Source: SLNP01 sp964568875 (GTDB lineage: Bacteria > Bacteroidota > Bacteroidia > Bacteroidales > VadinHA17). Taken from it: a DNA stretch of 64,000 nucleotides. A program made the position numbers and the translations under genes. The stretch lies in the NCBI GenBank assembly GCA_964568875.1, contig CAZMSH010000020.1, forward strand, positions 3,253 through 67,252, in the 5' to 3' direction. Under the pieces are notes generated by a model, which ran no database searches, had not been told where the DNA came from, and worked only from the letters and a program-made list of their open reading frames with translations. Shown here in pieces: positions 33,219 to 42,568 of this stretch (position 1 is its first letter; the number at the start of each line of letters is the position of its first letter).

Positions 33219-35351
33219 ATGACAAACAATAAGAGTAAGAAGAGAAAAGGCGGTACCGACCGTCTTGAGAGTGAGATTCTCGATCTTTTGAGCAAGAATC
33301 CGAATCATGAGATGAACTACAAGCAGATAGCTCATGCTCTTGGTATAGACAAAAACTCGCGTCGCATGCAGGTGCGTAATGCCCTTACACGTCTGACGGG
33401 CAAAGGCCTTCTCAGAGAGTCCCGCCGCGGGTCGTTCATAATAAAACCCGGAGGCGGCAGCCCCGGAACCATTACCGGCACGATAGATATGACCAGACAG
33501 GGGTACGCCTTCCTGTTAACCGATGAGCGTGATGATGATATCTTCATATCAGCCAGAAGCCTCAAAACGGCCCTCCACGGCGATACTGTCAGGGTTCGGC
33601 TGCTGGTGACACGTAAGGGATCACGGCCTCAGGGTGAGGTCGTCGAAATAATTGAACGTGCACGCGATTCATTTGTGGGAACCATAGAGGTAATGCCATC
33701 ATTTGCCTTCCTTATACCCGACAATAAAAACATGCCGTTTGATCTGTTCATACCTTTACAGAGTCTTAACGGCGCAAAGCAGGGGCAGAAGGCACTGGCA
33801 AGGATAGTGAGTCACGATCCACGCTCACGCAATCCGGTCGCAGAAGTTATTAAAGTCCTCGGCTACCCCGGAGAAAATGAAACCGAGATAAACGCCATAA
33901 TGGCGGAATTCGGACTGCCTATGGAGTTCCCCGAAGAGGTGGAGCAGGCGGCCGAAGGCATACCGGTGGCTATAACAAAGGAAGAGATAGCAAAAAGGCG
34001 TGACTTCCGCAAAGTCCCCACCTTTACCATTGACCCGGCAGATGCGAAGGACTTTGACGACGCCCTGTCACTAAGGAAAATGAAAAACGGCAACTGGGAG
34101 GTGGGAGTACATATAGCCGATGTGACTCACTACGTTAAGTCTGGAACCATCCTCGATGATGAGGCAACACAACGCGCAACATCAATATACCTGGTCGACA
34201 GGGTAGTCCCTATGTTACCGGAGAAACTGAGCAATGAAGCCTGCTCTCTCAACCCTCGGGAGGACAAGCTTACCTATTCGGCGGTATTTGAGATGGACGA
34301 CAAGGCTGAGGTCCTTTCGGAATGGTTCGGCCGTACCATAATAAACTCTGATCGTCGCTTTTCATATGCCGAGGCCCAGGTCGTGATTGACACCCAGGAG
34401 GGAGACATGAAGGAGCAGATACTGCCCCTGCATCAGATGGCAGTAAAATTGCGTGACAGACGAATGAAAGCCGGTGCTTTTTCATTTGAGCGCATAGAGG
34501 TGGCTTTTGAACTTGACGAAAAGGGAAAGCCACTGGGCATAAAGTTCCGCGACATGGGAACAGCCAACCAGCTTATAGAGGAGTTCATGCTGCTTGCCAA
34601 CCGCAAAGTGGCTGAATTCATAGCAAAACAGTACAGGGGCAGGACTTTTGTTTATCGTATCCATGACGATCCCGATCCTGAAAAGGTAAGCAGCTTCAGC
34701 CATTTCATCAAAAGATTCGGCTATGATCTCGAGACCAGCGACATTACAACATTGCCCAAGGCGATGAATAAGCTGCTGCGCGCCGTTGCGGGCAAGAAGG
34801 AGCAGAATATAATTGAGACCCTGGCCCTTCGCTCAATGGCTAAGGCGATATACTCTACCGACAACATTGGTCATTACGGATTAGGCTTCAAGCATTACAC
34901 ACACTTTACGTCTCCCATAAGGCGGTTTCCCGATATGATGGTACACAGGCTTCTGACAGCTTACCTTGACGGCAAGGGTTCTGAGAACAAGGAGTTGTTC
35001 GAGAAGTACTGTGTCCATTCGTCAAAGATGGAACGCCTGGCCACTGATGCAGAGCGTGCTTCCATAAAGTACAAGCAGGTAGAGTTTATGAGTGACAAGG
35101 TAGGACAGGCCTTCGAAGGAGTTATCTCGGGGGTTACCGACTGGGGTGTCTATGTTGAAATTATCGAAAACCAGTGCGAGGGGATGATACATATCCGCGA
35201 ACTTGGCGATGATTATTACGAGTATGATGAGGAAAACTACTGTGTACGCGGAAGGCACTCCGGTAAAGAATATACGTTAGGAGACAGGGTAGTGGTTGAG
35301 GTAGTAAAGGCCGATCTTGAGAAGAAACGGCTCGATTACCGTCTGGCCTGA
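33219..35351 (+). CDS. rnr: Ribonuclease R
   Basis: A 710-residue 3'-5' exoribonuclease. Order of domains: N-terminal winged helix (~15-75; HEMNYKQIAHALGIDKNSRRMQVRNALTRL), cold-shock domains (~85-230), RNB catalytic domain (~260-590) and an S1 domain (~625-705; GVISGVTDWGVYVEI). The magnesium-binding aspartates are in FTIDPADAKDFDDALS. YGLGFKHYTHFTSPIRRFPDMMVHRLL is the family signature. It degrades structured RNA and helps with quality control. The C-terminal lysine-rich tail seen in E. coli is missing, as in most Bacteroidota. Its 3' end overlaps that of ispG by 16 bases in convergent orientation. Confidence 0.95.
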   Translation: MTNNKSKKRKGGTDRLESEILDLLSKNPNHEMNYKQIAHALGIDKNSRRMQVRNALTRLTGKGLLRESRRGSFIIKPGGGSPGTITGTIDMTRQGYAFLLTDERDDDIFISARSLKTALHGDTVRVRLLVTRKGSRPQGEVVEIIERARDSFVGTIEVMPSFAFLIPDNKNMPFDLFIPLQSLNGAKQGQKALARIVSHDPRSRNPVAEVIKVLGYPGENETEINAIMAEFGLPMEFPEEVEQAAEGIPVAITKEEIAKRRDFRKVPTFTIDPADAKDFDDALSLRKMKNGNWEVGVHIADVTHYVKSGTILDDEATQRATSIYLVDRVVPMLPEKLSNEACSLNPREDKLTYSAVFEMDDKAEVLSEWFGRTIINSDRRFSYAEAQVVIDTQEGDMKEQILPLHQMAVKLRDRRMKAGAFSFERIEVAFELDEKGKPLGIKFRDMGTANQLIEEFMLLANRKVAEFIAKQYRGRTFVYRIHDDPDPEKVSSFSHFIKRFGYDLETSDITTLPKAMNKLLRAVAGKKEQNIIETLALRSMAKAIYSTDNIGHYGLGFKHYTHFTSPIRRFPDMMVHRLLTAYLDGKGSENKELFEKYCVHSSKMERLATDAERASIKYKQVEFMSDKVGQAFEGVISGVTDWGVYVEIIENQCEGMIHIRELGDDYYEYDEENYCVRGRHSGKEYTLGDRVVVEVVKADLEKKRLDYRLA

Positions 35352-36748
35352 TCACTCTCAATCAGTTCGAGGAGTCTGCCTATAGCTTCACCTACCGGCA
35401 CGTTTCGGTAAACAGCTTCGGTTCCGCGGTAAATATGCACCTTACCCTCAGCGGCTCCTACGTAGCCATAATCAGCGTCGGCCATTTCACCGGGACCGTT
35501 CACCACGCATCCCATGACAGCAATTTTTAGTCCTGACAGATGAGCCGTGGCCTTCTTGACAGCTGCTACAGCAGCTGGAAGATCGAACTTGGTGCGGCCG
35601 CATGTAGGACATGAGATATAGTCATTGCGGGTAATTTTAATACGTGCTGCCTGCAGAATACCGTCTTCGACAGAACTAATCATGGCAGAGGGAAGCAGAG
35701 AGCCGGTGTCAATCTTCAGGGCTGTAGCCTTGCGGGGCAGCAGTGCCGGAGCGGCATCGACAGAGGAGATCACGGCCAGTTCATGGGCATCGGCAATCTC
35801 ATATTTAAGGAAAAGGGTCGGTTCTCCTGAATGGATTTTGATATGGGCATTACCCGGGGCCGGTCCTCTTCCCGGAGAGCGCAGCGTATGACGCAATGAG
35901 CTCTCAACTATCAGCCGTGCCACAGGTATTTCATTTTCAGGAGGTTCAGACAACGACACCCGTATAGTGTCGCCTATTCCCTCTGTCAGCAACGCTCCGA
36001 TACCCAGTGCCGAGCGTATACGGCCATCCTCACCCTCACCCGCCTCGGTTACTCCAAGGTGCAACGGACAGGCAAATCCTTCCTGTTTCATCATCTGTAC
36101 CAGCAGCCGCACAGACTCAGTCATCACCAGAATATTGGACGACTTCATCGACAGCACCAGGTTGTTAAAACCTTCAGCGGCGCATATACGAATGAACTCG
36201 ATTGCAGAGACGGCCATACCCAGCGGAGTGTTGCCGTGGCGGGTCATAATACGGTCGCTGAGGCTGCCGTGGTTAACACCTATGCGTATGGCTGTACCGT
36301 ACTCGTGGCATATTGTCAGCAGTGGCCGCAGGCGCTCATGTATACGCTCCAGTTCAGCGGCATACTCTGCATCGGTGAATTCTGCTTTAACGAAAGAGGC
36401 TCTTTTATCGGCGTAGTTACCAGGGTTGATACGTACTTTCTCGACAATTCGTGCGGCTGTCTCTGCTGCGGCGGGATTGAAATGTATATCAGCAATCAGA
36501 GGAGTGCTGAATCCGGCCCTGCGCAGCTCGCGCTTTATCACAGCCAGGCTCTCGGCTTCCCGCACCCCCTGGGCTGTCAGGCGAACCATATCGGCACCTG
36601 CCTCAATAATTCGTATGCACTGCGCCACCGATGCTGCAGTATCGTTGGTATCGGTGTTGGTCATTGACTGCAGCCGAACCGGGTTATCTCCACCCAGCAT
36701 CAGATCACCGATCCGCACTTCAACCGATTTATAGTTATTTTTAATCAA
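35336..36748 (-). CDS. ispG: 4-hydroxy-3-methylbut-2-enyl diphosphate synthase (ferredoxin/flavodoxin)
   Basis: IspG of the MEP isoprenoid pathway, about 470 residues from TTG 36748. The N-terminal TIM-barrel part is clear (NPVRLQSMTNTDTNDTAAS, LTAQGVREAESL, ADIHFNPAAAE, VRINPGNY, HGSLSDRIM). The C-terminal 4Fe-4S domain has CPTCGRTKFD and CVVNGPGE. Many Bacteroidota IspG proteins carry a much larger central insert; here the part between (~280-375) is short. The TTG lies two bases after the cysS stop, with GGAGAGGG at ribosome-binding distance, so the two genes are coupled. The TTG at 36766 inside cysS is an alternative start. Confidence 0.93.
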   Translation of the reverse strand: MIKNNYKSVEVRIGDLMLGGDNPVRLQSMTNTDTNDTAASVAQCIRIIEAGADMVRLTAQGVREAESLAVIKRELRRAGFSTPLIADIHFNPAAAETAARIVEKVRINPGNYADKRASFVKAEFTDAEYAAELERIHERLRPLLTICHEYGTAIRIGVNHGSLSDRIMTRHGNTPLGMAVSAIEFIRICAAEGFNNLVLSMKSSNILVMTESVRLLVQMMKQEGFACPLHLGVTEAGEGEDGRIRSALGIGALLTEGIGDTIRVSLSEPPENEIPVARLIVESSLRHTLRSPGRGPAPGNAHIKIHSGEPTLFLKYEIADAHELAVISSVDAAPALLPRKATALKIDTGSLLPSAMISSVEDGILQAARIKITRNDYISCPTCGRTKFDLPAAVAAVKKATAHLSGLKIAVMGCVVNGPGEMADADYGYVGAAEGKVHIYRGTEAVYRNVPVGEAIGRLLELIESDQARR

Positions 36749-36750
36749 AA

Positions 36751-38226
36751 CTAATCCCTCTCCCAATCCGTCCCGTCCTTGCGGTCCTTGATTACAATGC
36801 CCAGATCTGCAAGCCCGTCGCGAATGGCGTCAGACCTTGCCCAGTCTTTCTGCTCACGGGCTTCCTGTCTCATTTTCAGTATCATATCTACAAGGCCTGC
36901 CTCTATAGAATCCTCTTTTTCTGTTTTTTCTTCAGGAACCAGGCCTAAGATTTCCACGAGGAAGGTGTTGAAAAGCGATACGAGAATTTCCAGGTCGCAG
37001 CTATTCAGGGTCTCTTTTCCACCGGAAATGAGATTTACAATTCGGGCTGCGTCGAAGAGGGCGGCTATCACTAGCGGTGTGCTCAGGTCGTCGTTCATGG
37101 CGTCGTAGCACTTCTTGCGCAGCGATTCCACCTCGATGGTAGATTCGGCTGATGGTTTCAGTGTTGCTGCCCTTTCGTAAGCGGCGAACAGTTTCTTGAG
37201 TCCTGTCGATGCTGCCTGCAGCGCTTCGTCAGAGAAATCGAGGGTGCTGCGGTAGTGGGCCTGCAGGATGAAGAAGCGTATTGTCATCGGACTGAAGGGC
37301 TGTGACAGCAGCGGGTGGTCTCCCGAAAACAGCTGATCAAGGGTAATGAAGTTACCCAGTGAACGTGCCATCTTCTGCCCGTTGATGGTTATCATGTTGT
37401 TATGTACCCAGTACCGTACCGATTCATGTCCTAATGCGGCAGCCGACTGGGCAATCTCACAGTCATGATGCGGAAATTTAAGGTCCATGCCCCCGCCGTG
37501 GATGTCAAACTCCTCGCCCAGGTATTTGATGCTCATGGCGGAACACTCGAGATGCCAACCTGGGTAACCCGTCGACCACTCGGAGGGCCAGTTCATGAGG
37601 TGATCGGGAGAGGCCTTTTTCCATAGTGCAAAGTCGTACGGACTGTGCTTATCGGCGCTGCCCTCAAGGTCGTCACGACTGACTGACATCAGTTCTTCCA
37701 GCACGCGGCCTGAGAGCTTGCCATATTTGTATTTTTCGTTGTATTTCAGCACGTCGAAGTAAACGGAGCCATTCACCTCGTAGGCGTAACCTTTCTGAAT
37801 CAGTTTTCTGATCAGCTCCTGCTGCTCGATAATATGGCCTGTAGCCCTTGGTTCCACCGAAGGAGGAAGGGTGTTAAGCTGTGCCATGTTGCGGTGGAAG
37901 GTGTTCATGTATTTCTGTACCACCTCCATAGGTTCGATCTGTTCCTGGCGTGCCTTGCGTACTATCTTGTCCTCGCCGCTGTCGGTCTCTTCGTTTTCGA
38001 GGTGGCCGACGTCGGTTATGTTGCGGATGTAGCGGACGCGGTAGCCGAGGTGCATCAGCCAGCGGTACAGTATGTCGAAGGTGATTGCGGGACGGGCGTG
38101 GCCGAGGTGGGCGTCGCTGTAAACGGTGGGGCCGCAGACGTACATGCCGGTGAATGGAGGGTTAAGAGGTGTAAACTGCTCCTTGCTGCGGCTCATGCTG
38201 TTGTACAGCTGTAGTGTATGTTCCAT
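36751..38226 (-). CDS. cysS: Cysteinyl-tRNA synthetase
   Basis: About 491 residues from ATG 38226. A GTG at 38247 is excluded because it overlaps the -7 box of the promoter. The HIGH-type motif is SDAHLGHAR, preceded by YVCGPTVY with a zinc cysteine; WHLECSAMS and GGMDLKFPHHDCEIAQS hold the other zinc ligands; the KMSKS-type motif is KMARSLGN, with alanine in place of the first serine. The enzyme charges tRNA-Cys. It forms a coupled pair with ispG. Confidence 0.95.
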   Translation of the reverse strand: MEHTLQLYNSMSRSKEQFTPLNPPFTGMYVCGPTVYSDAHLGHARPAITFDILYRWLMHLGYRVRYIRNITDVGHLENEETDSGEDKIVRKARQEQIEPMEVVQKYMNTFHRNMAQLNTLPPSVEPRATGHIIEQQELIRKLIQKGYAYEVNGSVYFDVLKYNEKYKYGKLSGRVLEELMSVSRDDLEGSADKHSPYDFALWKKASPDHLMNWPSEWSTGYPGWHLECSAMSIKYLGEEFDIHGGGMDLKFPHHDCEIAQSAAALGHESVRYWVHNNMITINGQKMARSLGNFITLDQLFSGDHPLLSQPFSPMTIRFFILQAHYRSTLDFSDEALQAASTGLKKLFAAYERAATLKPSAESTIEVESLRKKCYDAMNDDLSTPLVIAALFDAARIVNLISGGKETLNSCDLEILVSLFNTFLVEILGLVPEEKTEKEDSIEAGLVDMILKMRQEAREQKDWARSDAIRDGLADLGIVIKDRKDGTDWERD

Positions 38227-38246
38227 TTCAAAAATGTTGTATGTCA

Positions 38247-38254
38247 CAAAAGTA
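38247..38254 (-). promoter_or_regulatory. -7 box (TACTTTTG) of the cysS-ispG operon
   Basis: On the minus strand TACTTTTG matches TAnnTTTG. It lies 20 bases before ATG 38226 and covers the GTG at 38247, which decides the start codon. No strong -33 element is visible. Confidence 0.5.
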
Positions 38255-38410
38255 ATTAATCAAAATTAAAAAGAGGTATCTTTTTGATGCAGTGCGCTGC
38301 AGTGCCGGGCAGGTGCCGAAGCTGATTATCGCTGCAGATGGCAGATGGCAGAAGTCATCTTATTGTGCGTTACAGGTGCCAGTCTCAGGCAAACGGTTCC
38401 AATGATAATT

Positions 38411-40003
38411 TTACCAGCTGTTAGTCAGTACCTTCCCCGGTGTTAAGCCTGTGTGAATCTGATTGTCAATTACCATTTTGCCATTAACCATTACATAGAA
38501 AATCCCTTCAGGATATTCTGTCGGACTCTCATACGTCGCTTTATCGGAAACGGTAAGCGGATCAAAAATCACAATATCGGCAAAAGCCCCGTTCCTTATT
38601 ATTCCTCTGTCCCAGAGACCAAGCCTCTCTGCCGGTGCCGATGTCATTTTTCTCACAGCTTCTTCCCAGGTAAGAAGTTGCTTTTCTCTGGCGTATAGTC
38701 TCAGTACCCTTGGGAAGGTGCCAAATGATCGAGGGTGACCTGAATTATCCTGCCTTCCTATGCTGCCATCAGAGCCTATCATTCCATACGGACTTTTAAG
38801 GAATGTTTCAAGATCATGGTCGGTCATATTATATGAGATGACACTCGAACTTCCGTTTTTCTGGATTCTGATGGCTGCTTCAACAGGATCACAGTTCCAC
38901 TTTTCAGCCAGGTCAGAGAGGAACGCCTTTTCCCGAACTACATACAGTGTATTGGCTCCTCCCCTGCGCTCGATATTGTCGCGCATTTCAGATCTCAAAC
39001 GAATGCTCAGATCGGGATTGTCCAGTCTCTCATAGGAAGCCGCATTGCCTCCCTCCCTTGCCCAAGCCGGAAATATGGCGCTCCACAGGTTGGTGCTTGA
39101 AGCAGTATACGGGTATTGGTCGAATCTGATGTCCAGACCCCTTTCTCTGGCCTCTTCAATTATGCCCAGCACCTCTTCCGATTTATTCCAGACCGGTTTC
39201 CCCAGGCATTTCAAATGTGATATCTGTACCCTTATTCCTGCCTCTTCACCTATAAGTATAGCTTCCTTTACAGCCTCTAACAGTCCAATATTGTAATCAC
39301 TTTCATCGCGCAGGTGGCTCACATAAAGGCCATTATATTTAGCTGCAACCCTTGCCAGTTCAATAATCTCAGTGGTTTCAGCATAATTGCCCGGCGTGTA
39401 GTAGAGTCCTGTTGATAAACCGAAAGCACCCTCCTGCATTGACAGTGCGACCAGTTGCTTCATTTCTGAAAGCTCGGCATCGGTCGGAGGCCGGTTTTCG
39501 CTACCCATCACCTCTCGCCTTATAGTATTATGTCCTGTCAGAGTTGCATAGTTGATGCTGACACCCTTCTCCGTTACCCGGTCGAGAAACTCCCCCACAG
39601 GCAGAGGCGCACCGCCACAATTGCCCGCCACAATGGTCGTAAGACCTTGCCGTAAAGAATTTTCAGCCTGCGGCATACTCAGAATACCCGTATTTGAATG
39701 AGTATGAATATCTATGAATCCGGGTGTCACAAACATTCCTGAAGCGTCGACTCTGCGTTTTGCTTTGGCGGAACCAAGGGCTCCTATAGTATGTATCTTG
39801 TCGCCGATTATCCCGATATCAGCTCTGAACCATGGGTTTCCGGTTCCGTCAATTACCCTTCCATTTTCAATAATATAATCGTAGGTGGGAGTTTCCTGTA
39901 ACGGATAACTCTCGCCGGCGATATGCAGGTTTCTATTGGAGCTAATGAATGACAACAGGCAGACTGCCGGCAGGAGCAACAGTATTAATGCATTCTTTTT
40001 CAT
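38411..40003 (-). CDS. Exported N-acyl-D-amino-acid deacylase (D-aminoacylase)
   Basis: About 530 residues from ATG 40003, where a signal sequence (KKNALILLLLPAVCLLSF) begins. It is an amidohydrolase: DIHTHSNTG has the first metal histidines, VAGNCGGAP the bridging cysteine typical of D-aminoacylases, YVSHLRDES and QISHLKCLG the next histidines, and MIGSDGSIG the catalytic aspartate. The C-terminal ~60 residues form the small beta domain (GIIRNGAFADIVIFDP). The family deacylates N-acyl-D-amino acids, such as those from peptidoglycan or modified peptides. It stands alone on the minus strand. The signal places it outside the cytoplasm, unlike most family members. Confidence 0.9.
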   Translation of the reverse strand: MKKNALILLLLPAVCLLSFISSNRNLHIAGESYPLQETPTYDYIIENGRVIDGTGNPWFRADIGIIGDKIHTIGALGSAKAKRRVDASGMFVTPGFIDIHTHSNTGILSMPQAENSLRQGLTTIVAGNCGGAPLPVGEFLDRVTEKGVSINYATLTGHNTIRREVMGSENRPPTDAELSEMKQLVALSMQEGAFGLSTGLYYTPGNYAETTEIIELARVAAKYNGLYVSHLRDESDYNIGLLEAVKEAILIGEEAGIRVQISHLKCLGKPVWNKSEEVLGIIEEARERGLDIRFDQYPYTASSTNLWSAIFPAWAREGGNAASYERLDNPDLSIRLRSEMRDNIERRGGANTLYVVREKAFLSDLAEKWNCDPVEAAIRIQKNGSSSVISYNMTDHDLETFLKSPYGMIGSDGSIGRQDNSGHPRSFGTFPRVLRLYAREKQLLTWEEAVRKMTSAPAERLGLWDRGIIRNGAFADIVIFDPLTVSDKATYESPTEYPEGIFYVMVNGKMVIDNQIHTGLTPGKVLTNSW

Positions 40004-40193
40004 GGTCAGCAGGGATGGAACCAACAAATTTATTGATCAGTTTTGAAAAATTGCAGTATTTGCAGGATTTTTATTCTTCACTGATTAACGATATTTATTT
40101 TATAAAACACATTGATAATCCTGAACAAATATTGTCTCAGCAAATAAATCAGATAAAAAATTCGAAAATCCGGTCAAAAAAGTCAAAAAATAT

Positions 40194-40223
40194 TTTGTCG
40201 TTTCAGTCATTTAACTATATTTG
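40194..40223 (+). promoter_or_regulatory. Promoter of candidate noncoding RNA 1
   Basis: TTTG (40194-40197), 18-base spacer, TATATTTG (40216-40223). It points into the candidate RNA and is antisense to the flanking genes. Confidence 0.5.
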
Positions 40224-40229
40224 TAGTTG

Positions 40230-40417
40230 AGTTTGCATTAATCTGAGAGAGCGATCATTACATTTTTTCAACACCCGGAAACGTATTTATCTCTTTTTCT
40301 GGCTATTGCAGACAATAACAATGATAATTCTTCTGTCTAAACTAACCTTAGTTTGGTTTGAACATGTGGGCCGCCAGGCCATTTACCCGGATGAATCCTC
40401 TATCATCCGGGTTTTTT
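40230..40417 (+). ncRNA. Candidate noncoding RNA 1 (about 190 nt)
   Basis: A promoter, no reading frame, three hairpins and a terminator. Hairpins: AAACTAA-CC-TTAGTTT (40338-40353), GGCC-GCCA-GGCC, and the terminator CCCGGATGA / TCATCCGGG (40386-40411) with six T. The last ~80 bases recur at 48012-48092, including GGCCGCCAGGCC and the whole terminator with its loop. It does not match a family I can name with confidence. Confidence 0.5.
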
Positions 40418-40524
40418 GATTTATCATAACACGTTAATGAAATGAGACTCCATCGGTAGATACAGATGGAGTCTCTTAAGTATAGTCATAGCCGGAGTTA
40501 AAATATTCATCCGGCAGAAATCGG

Positions 40525-41067
40525 TCAGGGTCTGATTCTCAGCCTGAAAATTTTATAATTTTCACTAGGCGCCAGATCTCTCTTTGTTAGCACAATATAC
40601 ATATAATGGTCGGCTGTTGGAGAGGTTGAGAATCTTAGTTTGCCGAAGCTGCTGTTAGCAGTTATAGTTGTTATACCATTATCGAGAAGAGTATAATCAA
40701 CATCAGCCACTGCAGTAGTTTCGAGTAGGACCCATTGGTCATGACCAGGTTGTTCCAGCACCAGCTTATTGGAGTTGATATCTCTGTAAACCTTATCAGC
40801 CACATAGTATCCTATTTCCATGTTTTGTTTTTGATGAGCGCCAACAAGGGAAACCTGTAGAGCGGTATCTGCATGAGCACCATTTATAGTTGTGTTCCAA
40901 AAACTACCGGTACTAGACCATGAATAATTTACCGAAGGGCTTCCTGACAGATTTGAGAATTCAACGACAGGAGGACCGTCATATCTCATATCATTCAGGT
41001 TTTCAAAACATGACTGGTTCAGCATGGCCAATCCCACGATGGTAGTCAAGATTATTAACTTTTTCAT
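40525..41067 (-). CDS. Lipoprotein of a SusC/SusD operon (DUF1735-like)
   Basis: About 180 residues with a lipobox (LNQSCFEN) after MKKLIILTTIVGLAM. The rest is beta-rich (PPVVEFSNLSGSP, ISLVGAH-like repeats) and resembles the surface lipoproteins often encoded after SusD, such as DUF1735/DUF4361 types. It probably binds the same substrate at the cell surface. It is the last gene of the sigma-FecR-SusC-SusD operon, 24 bases after SusD. Confidence 0.7.
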   Translation of the reverse strand: MKKLIILTTIVGLAMLNQSCFENLNDMRYDGPPVVEFSNLSGSPSVNYSWSSTGSFWNTTINGAHADTALQVSLVGAHQKQNMEIGYYVADKVYRDINSNKLVLEQPGHDQWVLLETTAVADVDYTLLDNGITTITANSSFGKLRFSTSPTADHYMYIVLTKRDLAPSENYKIFRLRIRP

Positions 41068-41090
41068 AATTATCATGTTTTAACAAATTA

Positions 41091-42548
41091 TTAATAACCG
41101 GGATTCTGCTTGCAGTTTGGATTTGAAGAGATCTCGCTTTCAGGGATCCTTTCCACGACCCGGTAATTTTCGAAATCAAGAGGGGTTCCGGCATCAACGC
41201 CGTCAATTCCTTTACGTATACCCATTCCTCTGCGTCTGAGGTCGAACCAACGGTGCGACATTTCACTGAAGAACTCTACTCTTTTCTCTGTAAGCAGCAG
41301 ATCGATAAACGCTTCTTTGGTAGCTGCATCAATTGTTAGATGTCCTATATTACGGTTGTTACGGAGCTCTTGCAGATAATACTTTGCATCGTCAAGTTCA
41401 TCGAGTTCAGCTGATGCTTCAGCTGCAATGAAGTACATCTCCGCCATTCTGATCACCTTGATATCGTCCCAGTAACGTTCACCACGGTAACTTGAGTATT
41501 TATCCTGATAACTGCAAAGTTGTCCGCCTTTGATTTTCTGATAGTACATCTGACCTGCAGGATGGCCTTCAAGTCCGTATGCATCGAGTAGATTTAAAAG
41601 ATCTTGTCTAAGGATTACATCACCATAACCTTCTCCTGTTTCAGGGAAGTAAGAAGCCATACCGGCAACGCTTTCATTCATAGAGGGTCTGTCAGCTTCT
41701 GTGAAACCAAGTTCGAAAATTGATTCTGCGCCCGGAGCATTGGCAAATACTGCAAGATATGAGTCCTTATCAGTTGCATTTACCAGACCGTTGGGAGCTT
41801 CACTAATTACATCGTTGGCATAACTTAGAGCCTGCCCCCAGTTACCCATGTAAAGGTTTACGCGTGCAAGCATTGCCTTAACGGCTATTTTGGTAAACCT
41901 GTAGGGGTATTTGTCCTGTCCCAGAAGGCCCTCTGCTGTTGTCAGATCATCGAGTACAAGCTGATAACCCTGCTGGATTGTTCCTCGTTCAGGGAAGGTA
42001 GTTTCATCAACTCCCAGGAAGGGTGTTGTTTTGATTATAACTCCGAGAGGTTGACCTTCAACAAGTGGTTGTTGGTACATGTATGGACGTGCATATATTC
42101 TGAGCAGGTCAAAATAGAGGTACGCTCTCATGGCATGTGATTCACCTTTGGCCTTGTTTATTCTTGCCTCGGTGGCATCTACATTTTCTATGTAGTAGAG
42201 AATAGAGTTGAGCCTGTTAATGTCATTATACAAACGTGTCCAGACACCGAATCCTGCCCCCTCCATATTGGTGGGGTGATTAACCATACGGCCGGCATTT
42301 GTTTGTGCAATATCCATCTGGTCGGCCAGCAATTCTCCGGCAAGGTTCATTTCGCGATGGTTATATGTTCCTGCCTGCATGCGGTTATACAGGCCTGCCA
42401 GGGTAGCCTCTATACCTTCAATGTCAGAGAGAGCTGTTTCAGATGCCATCGCATCCCTAGGGAATCTTTCAAGGAAATCTTCGCATGATGTACAGAGCAA
42501 TATACTTACCATGAAAAGAATCGACAGTATATAATTATGTTTTTGCAT
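41091..42548 (-). CDS. SusD/RagB-type lipoprotein, copy 2
   Basis: A 485-residue lipoprotein (lipobox LLCTSC; CEDFLERFPRDAM at the mature start). SusD helices are visible: AKGESHAMRAYLYFDLLRIYARPY, and at the C-terminus IRMAEMYFIAAEASAELDELDDAKYYLQELRNNR, LLLTEKRVEFFSEMSHRWFDLRR, ending NPNCKQNPGY. It pairs with the SusC at 42569, whose stop lies 20 bases upstream. The substrate is unknown; no glycoside hydrolase or peptidase is in this operon. Confidence 0.93.
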   Translation of the reverse strand: MQKHNYILSILFMVSILLCTSCEDFLERFPRDAMASETALSDIEGIEATLAGLYNRMQAGTYNHREMNLAGELLADQMDIAQTNAGRMVNHPTNMEGAGFGVWTRLYNDINRLNSILYYIENVDATEARINKAKGESHAMRAYLYFDLLRIYARPYMYQQPLVEGQPLGVIIKTTPFLGVDETTFPERGTIQQGYQLVLDDLTTAEGLLGQDKYPYRFTKIAVKAMLARVNLYMGNWGQALSYANDVISEAPNGLVNATDKDSYLAVFANAPGAESIFELGFTEADRPSMNESVAGMASYFPETGEGYGDVILRQDLLNLLDAYGLEGHPAGQMYYQKIKGGQLCSYQDKYSSYRGERYWDDIKVIRMAEMYFIAAEASAELDELDDAKYYLQELRNNRNIGHLTIDAATKEAFIDLLLTEKRVEFFSEMSHRWFDLRRRGMGIRKGIDGVDAGTPLDFENYRVVERIPESEISSNPNCKQNPGY

Positions 42549-42568
42549 AACAATTCTTTTTTAGGGTG

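Larger units (their letters stand above)
40028..40524. other. Intergenic region with candidate noncoding RNA 1
   Basis: About 500 bases without a gene between two minus-strand genes. It has a plus-strand promoter-like sequence (TATATTTG at 40216), an A/T-rich stretch, and a plus-strand terminator at 40386-40417 belonging to the candidate RNA. Confidence 0.65.
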
